DNA of 64,000 nucleotides from Ectocarpus siliculosus (taxonomy: Eukaryota; Sar; Phaeophyceae; Ectocarpales; Ectocarpaceae). Every line of letters begins with the position of its first letter. Position 1 is the stretch's first letter. The stretch lies in contig FN649758.1 in NCBI GenBank assembly GCA_000310025.1, positions 3,816,016 through 3,880,015 of the forward strand, in the 5' to 3' direction. Of this stretch, positions 1 to 13,046 are shown piece by piece. A model generated the notes under the pieces. That model was not told the origin of the DNA. It saw only the letters and a program-made list of their open reading frames with translations, and ran no database searches. The position numbers and the translations under genes are program-made.

Positions 1-2120
1 ATCTGAAGGCGTTTCCCTTAGTGCGGGGACGAGGGGGTGGGGGGAGTGCATCCGTTCTCAAGCGAGATGGCAGTTTGTTCGGGTGATCGTGCGAAAGGCG
101 TGCTGCTGCTGCTACTGCTGCTGCTGCTGCCACTCCTGCCGCCATTGGGGTAGCTTGTAGTGATGGAACTGCTACGGGTTTTGTTGGGGTAGCTTCTAAT
201 GGTGAAGAGCCGCTGCTGCTGCTCTTGTTGGGGTGACTCTGCTGCTGCATGGTGATGCCGCGACCGCCACCCAAGTTGATTGGTTACTCAACTTGTGCTG
301 CACAGAGAGAGAAGGAGTCGAACAGGCTGCCGCTGACCTCGTGCGGAGACAGGTGGCGGCAGAACACTGGGATCAACGAATATTTGCGCATAGCATCTGT
401 GCGACGACGGCTGCTGAAGCGCTCCTCTTTTGTACTGGTATTATATTGGGAGAGCTATTACTACGATTTGTTTGTTGTTGTCGTTGGAACTCCCCTCCTT
501 TCAGACCTGAGTCTCTGGCAGCTTTTGAGGGGGGCATCCCCTGAGAAGCTCGGTTTTTGGTTCGGAATCGTTGTGGCGCTTTTTCGTACCAAATGTACCA
601 TAGTGTTGGGGCTCACTTTTAGAACAGGAAGACGTGTGTCGTTACGGGTTGGGTGGATCCGGGGAGCGCGTCGGGGTGTGCGCGCGGTTGCCAAGGTTAG
701 CGCTGTCGGCGTCTGGATGTGTTCACCTCCAATGCCCTCCATTAGAGAGGAGGCGTGTAACGGCGCGTAGGCACTGAAGCGCATCCGACGAAGATCGTGC
801 CTTTGAATTTTTCTCGAGAAAGGTCGGTCGTACACGCTGTACACGCGCTGTTGTTGTATGGTGTGCGGGTTATGTGCCTGCCTACGATTTTTTTTTTTTT
901 TATTGCGTTCTGCCCCTTCCAGGCTGCTCCTCTTCCACCAGTCGTGGCGGCTTGTGGACCTAAGATAGGTGCCACGAAGTTCATAGTCTGGGGGGGTTTG
1001 CTGAAGAAAGTGTGCAATTGTCGGGCGTGCCTGCTACGGTTTGGTGTGGGGGGGTGTACTACGAATGGGGCCAGAACGGCTGTGCCTGGTCTGTTGAATG
1101 CGCACGTTGACTGTGGGTGTGCCGACGGCGTTTTTCCGAAACGAAGCGTTTTTTCTTTTGTTAAGCGGTACGTTCATTTGGTGTTGAGAGTCGACACCCC
1201 CGCCGCTCGCTGTGCTTCACAAGGCCGAGTCGTGCGTGGGTGCTGATGGCACGAAGATTGAACGAAAACAATAATGTGCATCATTGTCCTCTTTTTGAGG
1301 CCCAGAGCCCGACCAACATCGATCTTGGAGTTGTCGACCTGTTGCTCAGTCTACGCAGAAAGACGGCAGGCAAGACGAATATGGCTGTCTTCACCTGCAT
1401 AGGAGTACTAACTAGGAGCGCGTGCTACAGCTGCCTATATGAAGTTTGATTTTTTGAGCGCCTACCCAGTAGAGCCGGCCTGCTCGTAGGGTTAGGCTCC
1501 ACGGCCTGGTTTCTTGCGAGCCGGCCGTTGTGTTCCTGCACGGCCCAACCTTTCATCTCTAGATGCGCCATATGTACCCATAACCCCTGCACATGTACTG
1601 TAGACCACACAGCTGGGAATGGATGAGTTTATCCGAACTCTGCCTTGTTGCTCTGCCTCGATACGGCGGTGTGGTGTCATCTTCCTTTTCCAGCGCCAGC
1701 TCGGCAAAGTACAACAAGCTTCGACAAGAACACTGCCAAGAGACCAGAGCACACGTTGTTGGTGACGGGTTGCGATGGACAACGCAAGCAAGTCAAGAAG
1801 TTTGAAACACACCAAAGTTAAAAATGGGGGCTCCGTACGATCAACTCTGCAACAACGGGGGGTGATGTGAACAGGGATGGTAAATGGTAAACGTCATCGC
1901 GAACCAAAGCCAGCGACTTGGGATTGAAGGAAAGCAGAAGGTGCGTGAGTGAAGATTGAGACCCGACGTAACACGCTGTGGCTCTGATCGACGTGGAGGT
2001 ACGGAGTTCACACCAAAGCGGTACTCCTCTGGAAGACGTCCTCGTTTGGTCGCCCTCGTAATGCGCGTTATGATGTCAGCACGTTGTTGGGTCGCTTGGT
2101 GCCAATTAACTCAGCGATAA
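1..2120. other. No supported gene; CTG-rich low-complexity start
   Basis: Positions about 100-240 are rich in imperfect CTG/CTA/GCC trinucleotides. Several overlapping frames stay open on both strands for 100-170 codons, but their translations are low-complexity or Cys/Arg-rich, agree with no splice-phase chain and resemble no family I recognise. A poly-T tract lies near 890-901. I see no RNA gene here. Confidence 0.5.
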
Positions 2121-2167
2121 ATTCGCCGTGTTCCCTTCGCCGGGCGCTGTTCGTACCTTCGCCGTAG

Positions 2168-2400
2168 GTGAGAAGCGTCAGGGCGCGCTTGGACAAGCAA
2201 AGGCTCGAGGACGCGGGAGGTGCGAACGACGCCGAGCAGTTACTGGAGCGCCTCCAGCTGGAAGGTTGTTGGATGAGGTTCGCACTAGACGAGGCCGGGC
2301 GCGTGAAGCGCATCGCTTGGGCGCTCGTCGAGCAGCAGAAGAATGCACTGCGGTACCATTCCGTCATCATCCAGGACAACACGTTCAACACGAACACGTG
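2168..2400 (+). mobile_element. MULE/FAR1-like transposase fragment (one exon)
   Basis: The open frame encodes a basic helical stretch, then a segment ending in WALVEQQKNALRYHSVIIQD and NTFNTN. A hydrophobic block, then QDNTFNTN, is how the start of a MULE/FAR1-type transposase core usually reads, just before the catalytic region. A GTAG-like acceptor context (cgccgtag) precedes the coding stretch and a consensus donor (gtgagt) follows the last codon at 2401, so it may be an exon of a domesticated or degraded element. The catalytic Asp and Glu regions would lie downstream, but the scaffold gap starts 118 bases later and the rest cannot be seen. The family call rests on recognising this motif only. 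Confidence 0.45.
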
Positions 2401-2518
2401 AGTTTTTAGCAGGGCTGCGCCCTTGAGATCTCTGCGACGTCCGGCCTGGTTTGAGCATTCCCGCTCGAAGTGAAAGCGTCGCCCGCCTACAGCATTCTGA
2501 ATATCTTCCTCGTACCAC

Positions 2519-2618
2519 NNNNNNNNNNNNNNNNNNNNNNNNNNNNNNNNNNNNNNNNNNNNNNNNNNNNNNNNNNNNNNNNNNNNNNNNNNNNNNNNNN
2601 NNNNNNNNNNNNNNNNNN
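2519..2618. other. Scaffold gap (100 N)
   Basis: Exactly 100 N, the usual placeholder for a gap of unknown length. It cuts the transposase-like fragment off from whatever followed it. Confidence 0.99.
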
Positions 2619-4304
2619 AAATCGCCAGAAATATGTCGCGTTTATGCGTGCCACATACATTTTATCTGGCAAGACCCATTTACGTCTGCTTGCATAATCA
2701 TCAACACGTACGTATGCATTGTGTCGATATCGTTATCTTGTCAATATTCGCGGTACCACCCGATCCGTTAGGTCGACACATCGTGTCGAATGTCGGGGGT
2801 CGAAGGGCAGGTATATCGACGTAATATCGTGGCCTTGTTCAGCTGTGATACCCACCACACTGGGAACATTCAGATGCGACAACCCATCATTGGGAACACG
2901 CGTTCCTTTCTCGGTGCAACTTACAGGACAACTCATGCTCATGGTTGATGGGCTGAACACTACCACCTCGAGCTCGTGCGTTCTAGAAACGCCTCCGGTG
3001 CGCGCTTGCTGCGCGTCCATCAACCGCGGTGAAACAGTTATCTCCCAACGGTGTCCTCTAGGAAGGGATACACTGTACCAAAAAAGCGTCGTTCGACGTT
3101 TGGACTGACTGTGGAGGTCGTATGTTGTTGCGGAGTAATTCATGACGACCTGGCCGTCTTGTGAGTATCTGTGCAATATCTGAGATGCGAGTGTGAGTTT
3201 GTTCGCATCCTCGCACTGGTTTCTGCACACGCGAGAGGTCACAAGCAAAACGAACGTCAACGTCCACGCGCCTGTCTGTCTCGTGTGTGTCCCCACCTCT
3301 CTCGAGAAGCAAATGGACCCGTTCATGCGAGGTTACAAGAGTACCGTTTCAAACCGAGGCCGAAATGACCTGCGCGGAGCTACACCATACCGCACAACCA
3401 CGAGAGCATAACGCGGTCATCGAGGCTGTGGTTACTGCCCTTCGTCTTCCAAGGACTACAACCTTGTCTCGGACATCTTTTTATCGACGCTCGAAAGACT
3501 TCAAAACATCCCCCGGTGAGAATTACCGCTGGAACTCGAACGGGTACAAAGGTCAAGTGTGACTATTTTGTCAACGGACGTTACGTCTACTGTGTACCAA
3601 TGTCTACACCTTTTATCTCTCGCACGGGTGCCAACACAAATTCTCTCACCTTTTATGGCAAGAGAAGGAGGAGGAAGACGAGGAAGGGTGGTCTGTAGCC
3701 ACTCTTTGCTGTGTGGTGGGGGGGGCACAGAATTTGTGCGACAGAGGAAGACAGGAGGAAGATTCAGGGCGAGGGGAGACACAGACAAATGAATGTGGGG
3801 GGGGGTATTTATTTTTCTTCTGTCGTATGCCGCGCCCTGCATCCCGTGTCAAGAATCGCGCTCCGCGAGCCGTGGCACCACCTGCGCGCGCGACCGCATG
3901 TTGCTCAAGAGATTCACGAGCGTGTGCGTGACTTTGGACGGAGCCTGACGTACAGAAAGGATGTGACAGTATTTGTTTCACGTCGTGGAAAATTTCATCT
4001 CCATTTTTGTTGGCGCGCCATGAGATGTACAGCACGGTAGCAGTAGAACTCATGGCCAATCTGATGGGAACCAATAAAATGCAAGCACTTTCACGCTTCC
4101 CATGGGAGTTTTCGTGGGGACCATGACCATTTTCTCATGGTGTTTCACAGAGCACCATGGGAACTGTTGGTGCGTCATGGTGTCCCATGGTGCGCCATGG
4201 GAATCATGGGAATCTTGAGTTTTTTCAGTTCAGTACCTAAAATACGTGAATTTGGGCCCCCCGCCCGATGCCATTCGACCGTGTTGCATACTACGAACAA
4301 CGAG
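2619..4304. other. No supported gene; CATGG-rich patch near its end
   Basis: A 197-codon minus-strand frame (2733-3326) and several plus-strand frames overlap here, but none has a recognisable domain and their compositions are not gene-like. Homopolymer G runs occur at 3718-3726 and 3797-3806. Between about 4099 and 4216 the word CATGG or CCATGGG recurs many times. Confidence 0.4.
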
Positions 4305-4616
4305 ATGGCCGCTCTTGTGTCGTTGGTTCAACGTTTCAACTCTACACGCCTTGCCCATGCTCCTTCGCACCGCCGTAATTTCGTGCTAGAGCTCCACGAT
4401 AAGGCGACCTGTGCCACATTCGAATACATATGTAGCGTCGACGGAGGAAGTGAAAGTGAAATATTGCTTGATTTACTCTTCGAAGACATGGAGGCACCCT
4501 CAGCCCGTGTTATTTTCCATACGCTCATGAGAGCTTGCGTTGTTTGTTTCGAAGGTACCCTGTCTGTGACGATGCTGAAAGGCGTTGTTCATCAAATGAA
4601 AGTTGCCACCATGTAG
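4305..4616 (+). CDS. Small ORF, hypothetical protein
   Basis: An open frame of about 103 residues starts at the ATG at 4305 and stops at TAG 4614-4616; the frame is open further upstream to 4137, but that part is the CATGG-rich patch. The protein has a balanced composition, with an acidic helical stretch (SEILLDLLFEDMEAPSARV) followed by a hydrophobic Cys-containing segment (RACVVCF). I do not recognise a domain. It is unspliced, which is unusual among its neighbours, so it could be a chance frame, a short terminal exon, or a real small gene. It lies 755 bp beyond the 3' end of the convergent TPR gene. Confidence 0.25.
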   Translation: MAALVSLVQRFNSTRLAHAPSHRRNFVLELHDKATCATFEYICSVDGGSESEILLDLLFEDMEAPSARVIFHTLMRACVVCFEGTLSVTMLKGVVHQMKVATM

Positions 4617-5371
4617 TATGTGTCATCCAGCGTGTGAATTCAAAACCGGGAGTAGTGCGGCACGGTTTCGCCAGGTTTGTCAGGGAACTCTTCTGCCTGG
4701 ATCGCACCCGGGTAGCAGTAGCTCACTGCCCGCGAAATAGTCCTAGACGGTCGCACCACGTCGCACAGTACTGTGAGCACTCTGTGTTCACAAACATCCA
4801 AACAGGACAAAGCTTGTCAAATAATCTACCGTGCGATGTGCACAATCACAACAATATCATATCAGCGTCGGAGGTAAAGTCAACCCGGAATGCGCGGTAC
4901 ACGTTGTTGCATGATGCACATATATAGCCTCCTTTTTCTGTGCAGCAGGCGGGCATTGCGCCCTTTTACACTGCAGGCAACGGTGACACATCCACCGTGA
5001 AAACTCGTCGACGTGCACGACAGCAAGACATGTTTATGCTCTGCTGTCCCAAGCAAACCGCCGTCAGGGATACCTAACGTCGACCGCCCCGCGATACACA
5101 CAGCTTCACACTGCTGTGTGATGCACACAGCCCCCCACCCTGCTGTCTCACCACTGCTGTGGAGAAGACATACGAGTGAATCCATACGTGTATGTCACCC
5201 GCAGCAACATCACATATGTCCTTCTGAAAGTCCCTGCGTGTCCCCGCGTGCCTACCCTGTATCCACCTCACAGCAGGCACTCGTCCAAGTACACCCACTT
5301 GACTGCACGCGGCTGCGCGAAGTTTCGAATGTTCGGGGCACGAACTGGATGCCCGTGTTTGCCACTCCAGC
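4617..5371. other. Intergenic region beyond the TPR gene
   Basis: No coding chain is supported. The stretch 5095-5165 carries repeated inverted forms of CACAGC/GCTGTG, including two ACTGCTGT words (5110 and 5153). Confidence 0.4.
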
Positions 5372-8300
5372 TCACCCCACCGAGACCGCACTTTCTGCCA
5401 AGAGCCGGTTTAGGCCTTCCAACTCTTCGCTGCCTTCGCACCCTCCCAACGTCTCCACCTTGGCTAACGCCGCTTTGGCTCCGGCAAAGTCTCCTCGAGC
5501 GCGCCGTACGATCGCCAGGTACTTGTAGAGATCAGTGAGGGTTCCCTGTGGCGTCAATCACGTGGGGTCAGGTTAACTGTCCCAGGTTCGGGATAGGCAG
5601 GGAACGAGGTATGCCGTACATACGCGAGAAAACAAAAAATGACGATTGACGAAGAAGCGACACTCTGGGGGCTTCAAAATGTCGTGCGCAAAACGACGTG
5701 TCAGGCTTCCTGGTCGGGATATCGATGTGCTTAACGGCAAGTTCTACAAGGGGATCAGATGCGATTTCGTGAAGATAAGCTCCAGGTGACTCACCACTAG
5801 TCCTGTCGAGGGGCGTGAGCGGCGGGGCATGCGAATATATTCACAGCTGCCCAGGAAACAACTGCCGTTGACAAGTACACGTATCGACAAATTATAACGA
5901 GCGAGGTCCGCCCGACCTCTACCGGGGTGGTAGGGACAGTTGAAATCCATGTCTATGAAGAGAAACTCCCGCTCGCCTTGTGCACACACGCTTCAGCTAT
6001 AGAGTCGACCCCGTCAAGCTGTTGCAGCTCTCGGATGGCTTCCAGCAGCTTGTTCTCGGCCATCGCGTGCTCTCCGCTTCGCGCCAGAGCCAACGCCAGG
6101 CTGTGCAAGACCCCGACCTTCCGAAGCGTCCAGCGTTCGTCTTTGTCCGACACAGACGCGTGATCCTTCGCGTGTGGCGACAACATCAAACGGCCAAGAT
6201 TGAGGATTTACTCCTTTTTTGGGTAAGTTAGACTGTGACCACGGGAATCGACCCCGTCAAGTGTTAGACTATAATAGTACAGACAGATGGAGGTACTGGG
6301 CAGAGAGAACGGAACGGTTTTTAATGCGAAGACAACAACAACAACATTGGTGAACGAGAGGAAGCGAACGATTGCCAGATATTCACGGATATAAACAAAA
6401 CCCTTTGCCCCTTTGCTACACTGCCCTTCTTTGCTTGAGAGCGAAAAGAAGCTCGCGCTCAACGTCAACGATTCGCTCTAGCGTCACCCAGATGAGCAAA
6501 AACGCTGGCAAAAGACCGGCATGGAAGGGCCTTCCGCGCAATCTACGACGGGGAACGGCACCATCCGCTACGCGGTGGAGAAACCGATTAAACGAGCACC
6601 ACGAAGTGGGGCACACGCTATCAAGTTGTCGCAGAGAACAGATACGTCCGGGCGTCGAAGATGGACAAGTTACAGAAAATAAAAAAAAGTTAATACGCTT
6701 GTGCAATACCACTACCAACTACCCACATGCCTCGTCGTTGGATTTTGACCAAAAAAAACTTCGTGTTCGCGCTTGTACACAATACTAAGAATCAACCAAC
6801 AACACCACGTATTTCCAAACCGCGCACCAGCAGCTTTTCGGCCTTGGCCAGAGCTGTGACAGCCGCTTCATGGTCTTCCCCTGCAGCCCCCGCGTATCCC
6901 TCCCATGCGAACGCCTCTTGCTCCGCCAGTTCCTGGGACGCGCACAGGGGGTTCAGACGGGCAAACGTCGACGGCTCTGAACGGACTACACACGTGGAAG
7001 ACAATACGCCAAGCAGCTGACCAATCGCCTTGAAGAGGAGGAAACTCAAGCAATTCGCGCTTGATGCATTACGACTGCCACGAGCATGTCCCGACGAAGC
7101 CTCTCCGCAAGACCACTACTCGTATCCGACACCCGTAAGCACGGGTCGCCACTTTAAGCACCTGTGCGACTCTCAACCGACTGATGCAGGCAAACCTGTC
7201 GCACAGGACCAAGCGTGCGGGTAACTGTCTCCCTCGCGTGGCTTCAGAGGGCCACAACGACAGCCTCTTCACATCAAGGTCAAAGTCAAAACCGAATAAA
7301 GTCCCCGGCCCTCCCGGATCGAAGCCCACTCACCCAGCGCGACCTCCCATCAGGCTCGAGCGAATCCACCAACGGAGGGGGCAGTGGTGGCACGGGCTCC
7401 GCGCTCCCCGAACCTTCTGCCGTCTTGTCCCGTGGCGCCTGCGCTGCTGCCACGGCCTCAGCGGCCCGTTTCAGGGAGCTCGTCTTTTCGTCCCGCTCGC
7501 GAGCGAATAGAACGGCCGCTTCCGAGTAATGGGCTGAGATTTTCCCCTCTAGAGACTGCTGTCAGGCGAGGTTCGGGGAGTTCGATCGCAGGCGTTCCGC
7601 CCAGGCGACATACAGGCACCGGTAGGGAAGAGGTTGGGGCAATAACCATGGTATTCATTCCATGGTATTCACTCTCTCAGCGAGATTCCGAAGAGTAAAC
7701 GAGGCCCACGTAACCAATTCACACTACTCGCAGGTCAGAGCGCTCAACGGCGAATGTACAAAAGAGATATGCATGTTACAAATCTTTGTGCGGGACGACA
7801 GCTCAAAGCGATGTGGTCGAAAAAAAACGGGTGCATCCCAACGTAGTTCAACACCGCGTACACCCGCGAACACAACACACGAAAACAGATTTCGCGACAA
7901 CCGCGCGTGTGACGTGAAGAAGGCACTCCCGGACACGTGTATCTGACTACATGACACTGCGTGCCGAATGGTCCCTGAACAGCAGCGGCCTCACCTCTAG
8001 GCGCGCAGGGTCGGAACGCGCCACCTTGGTGTAGTAGCCGGCAATCTTGAGCCGAACCTCTGCCTCAACTGATGGGCGCTCCGCGCAACCTTTGAAACAC
8101 GTCGCCGCCTCCTCCCATCGAGCGCTACACACGTGAACAAGAGTTCGGAGCATCAAGCCACACAACGACGACGGTTTCCAGAGGAGGCCTCCCTCCTACT
8201 TGCAAAATCGCCCTCCTACTTGCAAAATCGACGGGTCCGAACTTCGAAGGCTTCCCGTGAGACATACCTTGTGTCATCGGGTGGAAATTCACACCAAGGG

Positions 8301-11300
8301 CGACGACCTATTTGTGGCCTAGACGGCCAGCGACCGAAACTCGATCGACGGCAGAAATTGGTGGTCGGGAACTGACATGTTCCGCACGCCCTGCAGGCAC
8401 CCGTAGAAACCCCGCTTCGGGGCTCCGCAAGAGCAAACGCCAATAGCGCCGGAAGCATCTTGGCTCACGGCTTAGTGACATGCGTCCTTGAAATGGTATA
8501 CTGCTGTGGACACACACACACACACATCTGTCTGTAATCCGGAGAGTAGCATAGCCTACCCCTGACGGGGTCCCAGACCGTGGCCTTTTGAAGCCTTTTG
8601 TGTTTTCAACGGCACTGACGTATATTCTTTGGTCAGCCGGTTAGCGCTGTCGGTGCCAACAAAAAAACACACACACACAAAACGAAGGAAGCTCGGGGTC
8701 AGCGTACCTCGCCTCTTCGAAGCCAGCCCCTACCCCATGCAGCTGCAGCAGGAGGTGCCCCAGCGACAGAAGGCTTGCAGCCGCACCGACCCTGCCGGCC
8801 ACCCCGAGGCTTCGCCAGGCCGTCAGAGACTGTTCCGCGGCCAACCTAGAAAACCCACAGCCCAGCACGTGAGAAAAAACGCCGATGAAGTACGGGGAGT
8901 GAGAATCAACACGGCGTCCAACCTGACGGCAACCATCATCAATCGCTGCGGAAGTCTACACATCTCGGTAGGTCGATATTTTACGCGTGACCTGACGGGT
9001 GGTTGTGCAGATGAACACCGGCTTGCAGGGTGTGCGTCAGAGGCGCACACGATCATTGTAGGGCTGGCTTTTCCGCATTCTCAACCTAGCGCCAAGAGAG
9101 CGACTGCTTGTTCCACAGCCCCAAGAAGAGAAGTTGACGAAATGCACACGACACAGGCGGCACGCACCAAGTGACAAAGCCTTAACACTCCCCCCGAAAG
9201 CCAGGGGCTCCCTGCCCTCTGCGAGACGCACCTGGCACGTTCCCAGCGTTTCTCGCGACCGTAGGCCTCCGAAAGCGTGTCGAGGACTTTGGCCGTCTGC
9301 TTCCTCACGTCCGCTTCCCCGCGGCTCTCTCCGACCGCAGAGTAAACCCCGGCCAGGCCGCCTTTTTGGCCTGGCCCCGCCGTCGCCATTGCCACCGTTT
9401 CAGCCTTGAGCATTTCATGGGCTCTTTTGAGCACATCGATGGCTTCGTCTGCTTCCTTGGAACTCCCTGCTTCCCCTGAGTCTGCGACTATAGGCCCTTT
9501 GTCGTCGCAAGAAAAGCCTGGCGCCGGGACTGTCACTTTCTCTGCTCCTCCCTTCATGACGCCGGGGGTGACGCCACCACTACTGGTGGTGGTGGTGCTG
9601 CTGCCGTTGCTGCCGTAATTGGCGCTCGGTTGCACCTCTGGGGCCAGAAGCGATGTTCCTAAGAAAGCCAGCGTTCCGGTAAGGGTGCGCGTCAGGGCCG
9701 TAATCCTGCCCTCGGTGATCGAGGGCGTTGGTGGAGAGCTCCTGGCATTCGTGCCGGCGCTGCTGAACATTCGTGAGACGACGGCGTGCATCGGAGCCGG
9801 TTGACGAGGGGGGCAGAAGGCAGCACAGGATAGCGTGGTAAGTTGCGTGGAATCTGTCGACGGCGACACGCGACCGAGCAAAGAAGATGTACGACGTGGC
9901 GCTTGTTTACCCCAAATTTCGCGGGGGTTCTTCCTGTGCATTGACCGACCATAGGGCGAATCCCTCTCGAGAATTGAGCCGGAAACTCGAACCTGTTTGC
10001 CACGCCACCCTCATTTGCCGACACTCCCGCAATTGCTTCATCGAGCACTGCCACGGCCTCTCGAAGCGGCTCCAGGGCGTCGGCGTGCTTGCTGTTGAGA
10101 CACAGAAGCGGAGGCGGCACGGCATGAGTGGTAGGAAAGCAAACGGATGAAAAGCGCAGCAAGAGACGGGGGACGAGGGGCCACTGTAGAGTTTCCTGCG
10201 TGGTTGGGACAGAACGTAGCGAGCTGCGTAATGGCACCACGAGCGGAGGGCTTCGAGGCGCGTTGGTCGTAGTAACCCGAAGCCACAGAGAAGTGCCGAT
10301 TAGGGCAAATGTGTACCCAGTAGCTGTGCTAGTTCAAACAGCACCCGACTGAGCATGGTTCTCTATCGAGACGGCCACCCGGCACGCCGAAAACCCCTGC
10401 GAGCCCCCAACATTTCCGATGAACGGCCACCATATATGCCAAAGGCTTCGCTGTTTCGCTCACCCTCGCTGAGCGAGCAAGCTTCCAAGAGCGGCGAGGG
10501 TCAACCCCTCTTCCTCCACCGCACCACCACCACCTCCGTCCACCCTGCCACCGCCTCCTCCAACCCTCAAGTCCCTCAACGCGGTCCTCAGCAGCATCTC
10601 CGCCGACGGGGGGTCCCCCGCCATGGCGACGGCAATGCCCTCCAAGCGCAGGTTTCGGGAGAGCGCCACCGTCGTCGCAACAGCGCCTTCGCCGGCCTCT
10701 GCGCCGGCGGCATCTTTTCGACGGCGGGCCCGAGAAGCGGCGTCCCGAAAGCTCTTCGCCGCCTCGCGGCCGCGCCCTTGCCGCAGATGCTCTGCGCGCG
10801 ATTGGGGGCGCACGAAACGGAGAACAAAAACACGCGGGTGTGTGTTACGAAAGCCCTCCTTGTTCTGTGTCCCAAAAACACGTTTTTTCGTAGCAACGTC
10901 GTTCGTTTACAGCAGTCTTTCCAAAACCACGGTCCTGGTTCTCATCCGTACTGTAGAGCGACTCGCCAAACGAAGGGGGGGTGAGGTATTGCGCTAGGGT
11001 AGAAGAGTCGGCAGAGATTTCGAGACCATGGTGCAAACAATCGCAAGCGCTACAGCAGCCGGCCCGGCGGTCGCGCGAGCGGCACGGCAACTGTCACCTC
11101 GGTGGGGGGGTGCGACGAAACATCAATACCAAGATAAGAAGGGATATCGCATCAGGCGCATCCAGACCCAAGGATCAATCTGATGAAACTAGCCATATGT
11201 CTCATCGACGGGTTCCCATTCAGAGTACTGTTTGGTTTCTGGGAGGTAATCTTAGCGAATAATGCCGGTAGCAGTAACAACCAGAGCTACGCTCGATGTA

Positions 11301-13046
11301 TACAGATGCTGTCGGAATACTGGCAGCGAGAGCGTCCCACCTCTTCCTTCGGCCTCGGGGTCTGGGCAGGACGACATGGCCGCCCCCGCCTCTGCTTCCA
11401 GAAGCAAGGCTCTGGCCTCGTCGCCGCTTGATGTGCCTGCCGCGAGCGAGCTCCTGAGATCAGAGCACGCCCCGTCGAAAAGCCCCAGCCGAAACCTGCG
11501 GTGGAGGAGGGGAGCGGGAGTCGGGGGTTGGTTTCCTTACAGAGCAAAAAAACAAAAAAAAGTACTGCGTGTGCCGGAAAAGCCCAAGGGCGATTTTTCT
11601 CTCCGCGTGACCGCAAAAGAGCAACAGCGGGCTAACACCACGTCGCCGTTGTAGATACGATTCTTCGGAAGAATGGGATGAAAGGCACACCGAGTCAATC
11701 GACCCCGCCGACAACTTCACGCCTTGATGCACCATCTGGTCCATCCCCTTCGCCCTGATTCGACGGTGCAGACACGCAGAAGGCCGTTGGCAGCAGACAG
11801 CGGCAAGACTTTCACCTCGCGAAACCCCTGAAATGGAGAGCTCTGGTGCGCGCCTCGGCGCCACCGTACGCCTTAGTCCCGCCCCTGGGCGTCGCGCTAG
11901 CCAGGAGCCGCGAGCAGCGCGCTTCCGCCTCTTTGAACTTCTTGAGGCTGATGAAACCCGAGGCCTGGTTGAGGAGGGCTCCGCAGGTCATCTCCACCGC
12001 TGCTTCATCTGCATCAAAAGAGCGTTTTCATGTGTGGGTTAAAAGCGTATGGTCAGCACAACAGATGTATTGTACCTTTGTAGCAAAGCGGTTCGATTGC
12101 GTTGCACCTCACAGCGGCAGGGCTGTCCTTCAGTAGATTTTCTCGTGCTTGGCCCCTCACCACACAACAGAGCGAGGAAATGGTCGCAAGGCGAAGGGAA
12201 GTGAACGTGATGTAAAACGAGTACTTACTACCGTAGATCGCGGGAAACTGGGCGCCGGAGACGGGGTTGTAGGGTTGAAACAACGCCAATACGGTTTATG
12301 TATGTAGCAGTGTGTACCTTTACGACCTTCCAGGACCCGTAGCTGGGCGTCGTACGCCGCTATCGCCTTGGACACATCGCCAAGTTCGTACGCAGAATTG
12401 CCCTGGAGCCTGAGGGTATCAAGGCAGCAAGGTCACAGCAGAGGCAAGGAGATGAGAGTCACACACCGCCTGTTGGTTGGTTGGTTGGTTGCCCTTGGTG
12501 TATTTCGCCGGTGATGTGAGCTGGCATGCTGGGTGTTTCCCCGCATCGATGTTGTCCCGCAACTTGCTTGTCCGCGTGCCTACTACGTTTTTATTGAGAG
12601 AAAGGTGCCGAAGTGCTCCGGTACTCCTAAATAGCCACGTGTAGCACAGGCGCACAGCGCCATTCCGGATAGAACGGAAGCGGACCTTGGGTGTGAAACC
12701 TGGCTTGAGTGGTTCAAAGAACAAGACCGTTGAACTCGGTGGCCGCAGGATCTCCATATCAAGTCAGTAGGCAGAAATGCCATACCCAACCACCACGTGT
12801 CTCGCTATAAGTCACGGTGCTGTATGCCACCGTCAACTTCTCCAACTTTGCATCTGTGTGGTGTTGAAAGCATGGAAGAAGCACCCTGTACCTCAGGGCC
12901 TCTGCCTGGTCCAGCTGGCGCTTGTCGTCTGCGGCCTTCCGGGCCGACGGTGGCTGCTGCTTCGTTTTGGCCGCCGCCGCTGCACCATCGGAGCCAGAGC
13001 CAGAGTCGTCGGAATCGAGGTTGTCCCACTTGCTGTAGTCGACCAT
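5372..13046 (-). CDS. Tetratricopeptide (TPR)-like repeat protein, 13 exons
   Basis: The start ATG is at 13046 and the protein begins MVDYSKWDNLDSDDSGSGSD, a short acidic leader often placed ahead of TPR arrays in stramenopile proteins. Exons read from the minus strand (edges approximate where marked ~): 13046-12892, 12409-12318, 11999-11816, 11453-11341, 10791-10464, 10091-9993, 9762-9232, 8845-8708, 8124-7995, ~7533-7334, ~6985-6809, ~6117-5985, 5545-5372, with TAG/TGA-type stop at 5372. Splice phases agree through the first nine exons. Helical TPR-like pairs are seen in nearly every exon, for example GNSAYELGDVSKAIAAYDAQ in exon 2, FKEAEARCSRLL in exon 3, HADALEPLREAVAVLDEAIA in exon 6, RWEEAATCFKGCAERPSVEA in exon 9 and ARSGEHAMAENKLLEAIREL in exon 12. 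Exon 5 has a Gly/Val-rich linker and exon 7 a Ser/Thr/Gly linker. The likely role is protein-protein scaffolding; no enzymatic domain is visible. The phase between exons 9 and 10 does not fit, so a small exon is probably missed there. Confidence 0.78.
8189..8229. repeat. 20-bp tandem duplication in a TPR-gene intron
   Basis: The unit ccctcctacttgcaaaatcg occurs twice in immediate succession, in the intron upstream of exon 9. It is a simple local duplication. Confidence 0.85.

Noticed and set aside
2733-3326. 197-codon minus-strand open frame
   Set aside because: No recognisable motif, no phase-matched partner exon, and overlapping frames on the other strand are equally open.
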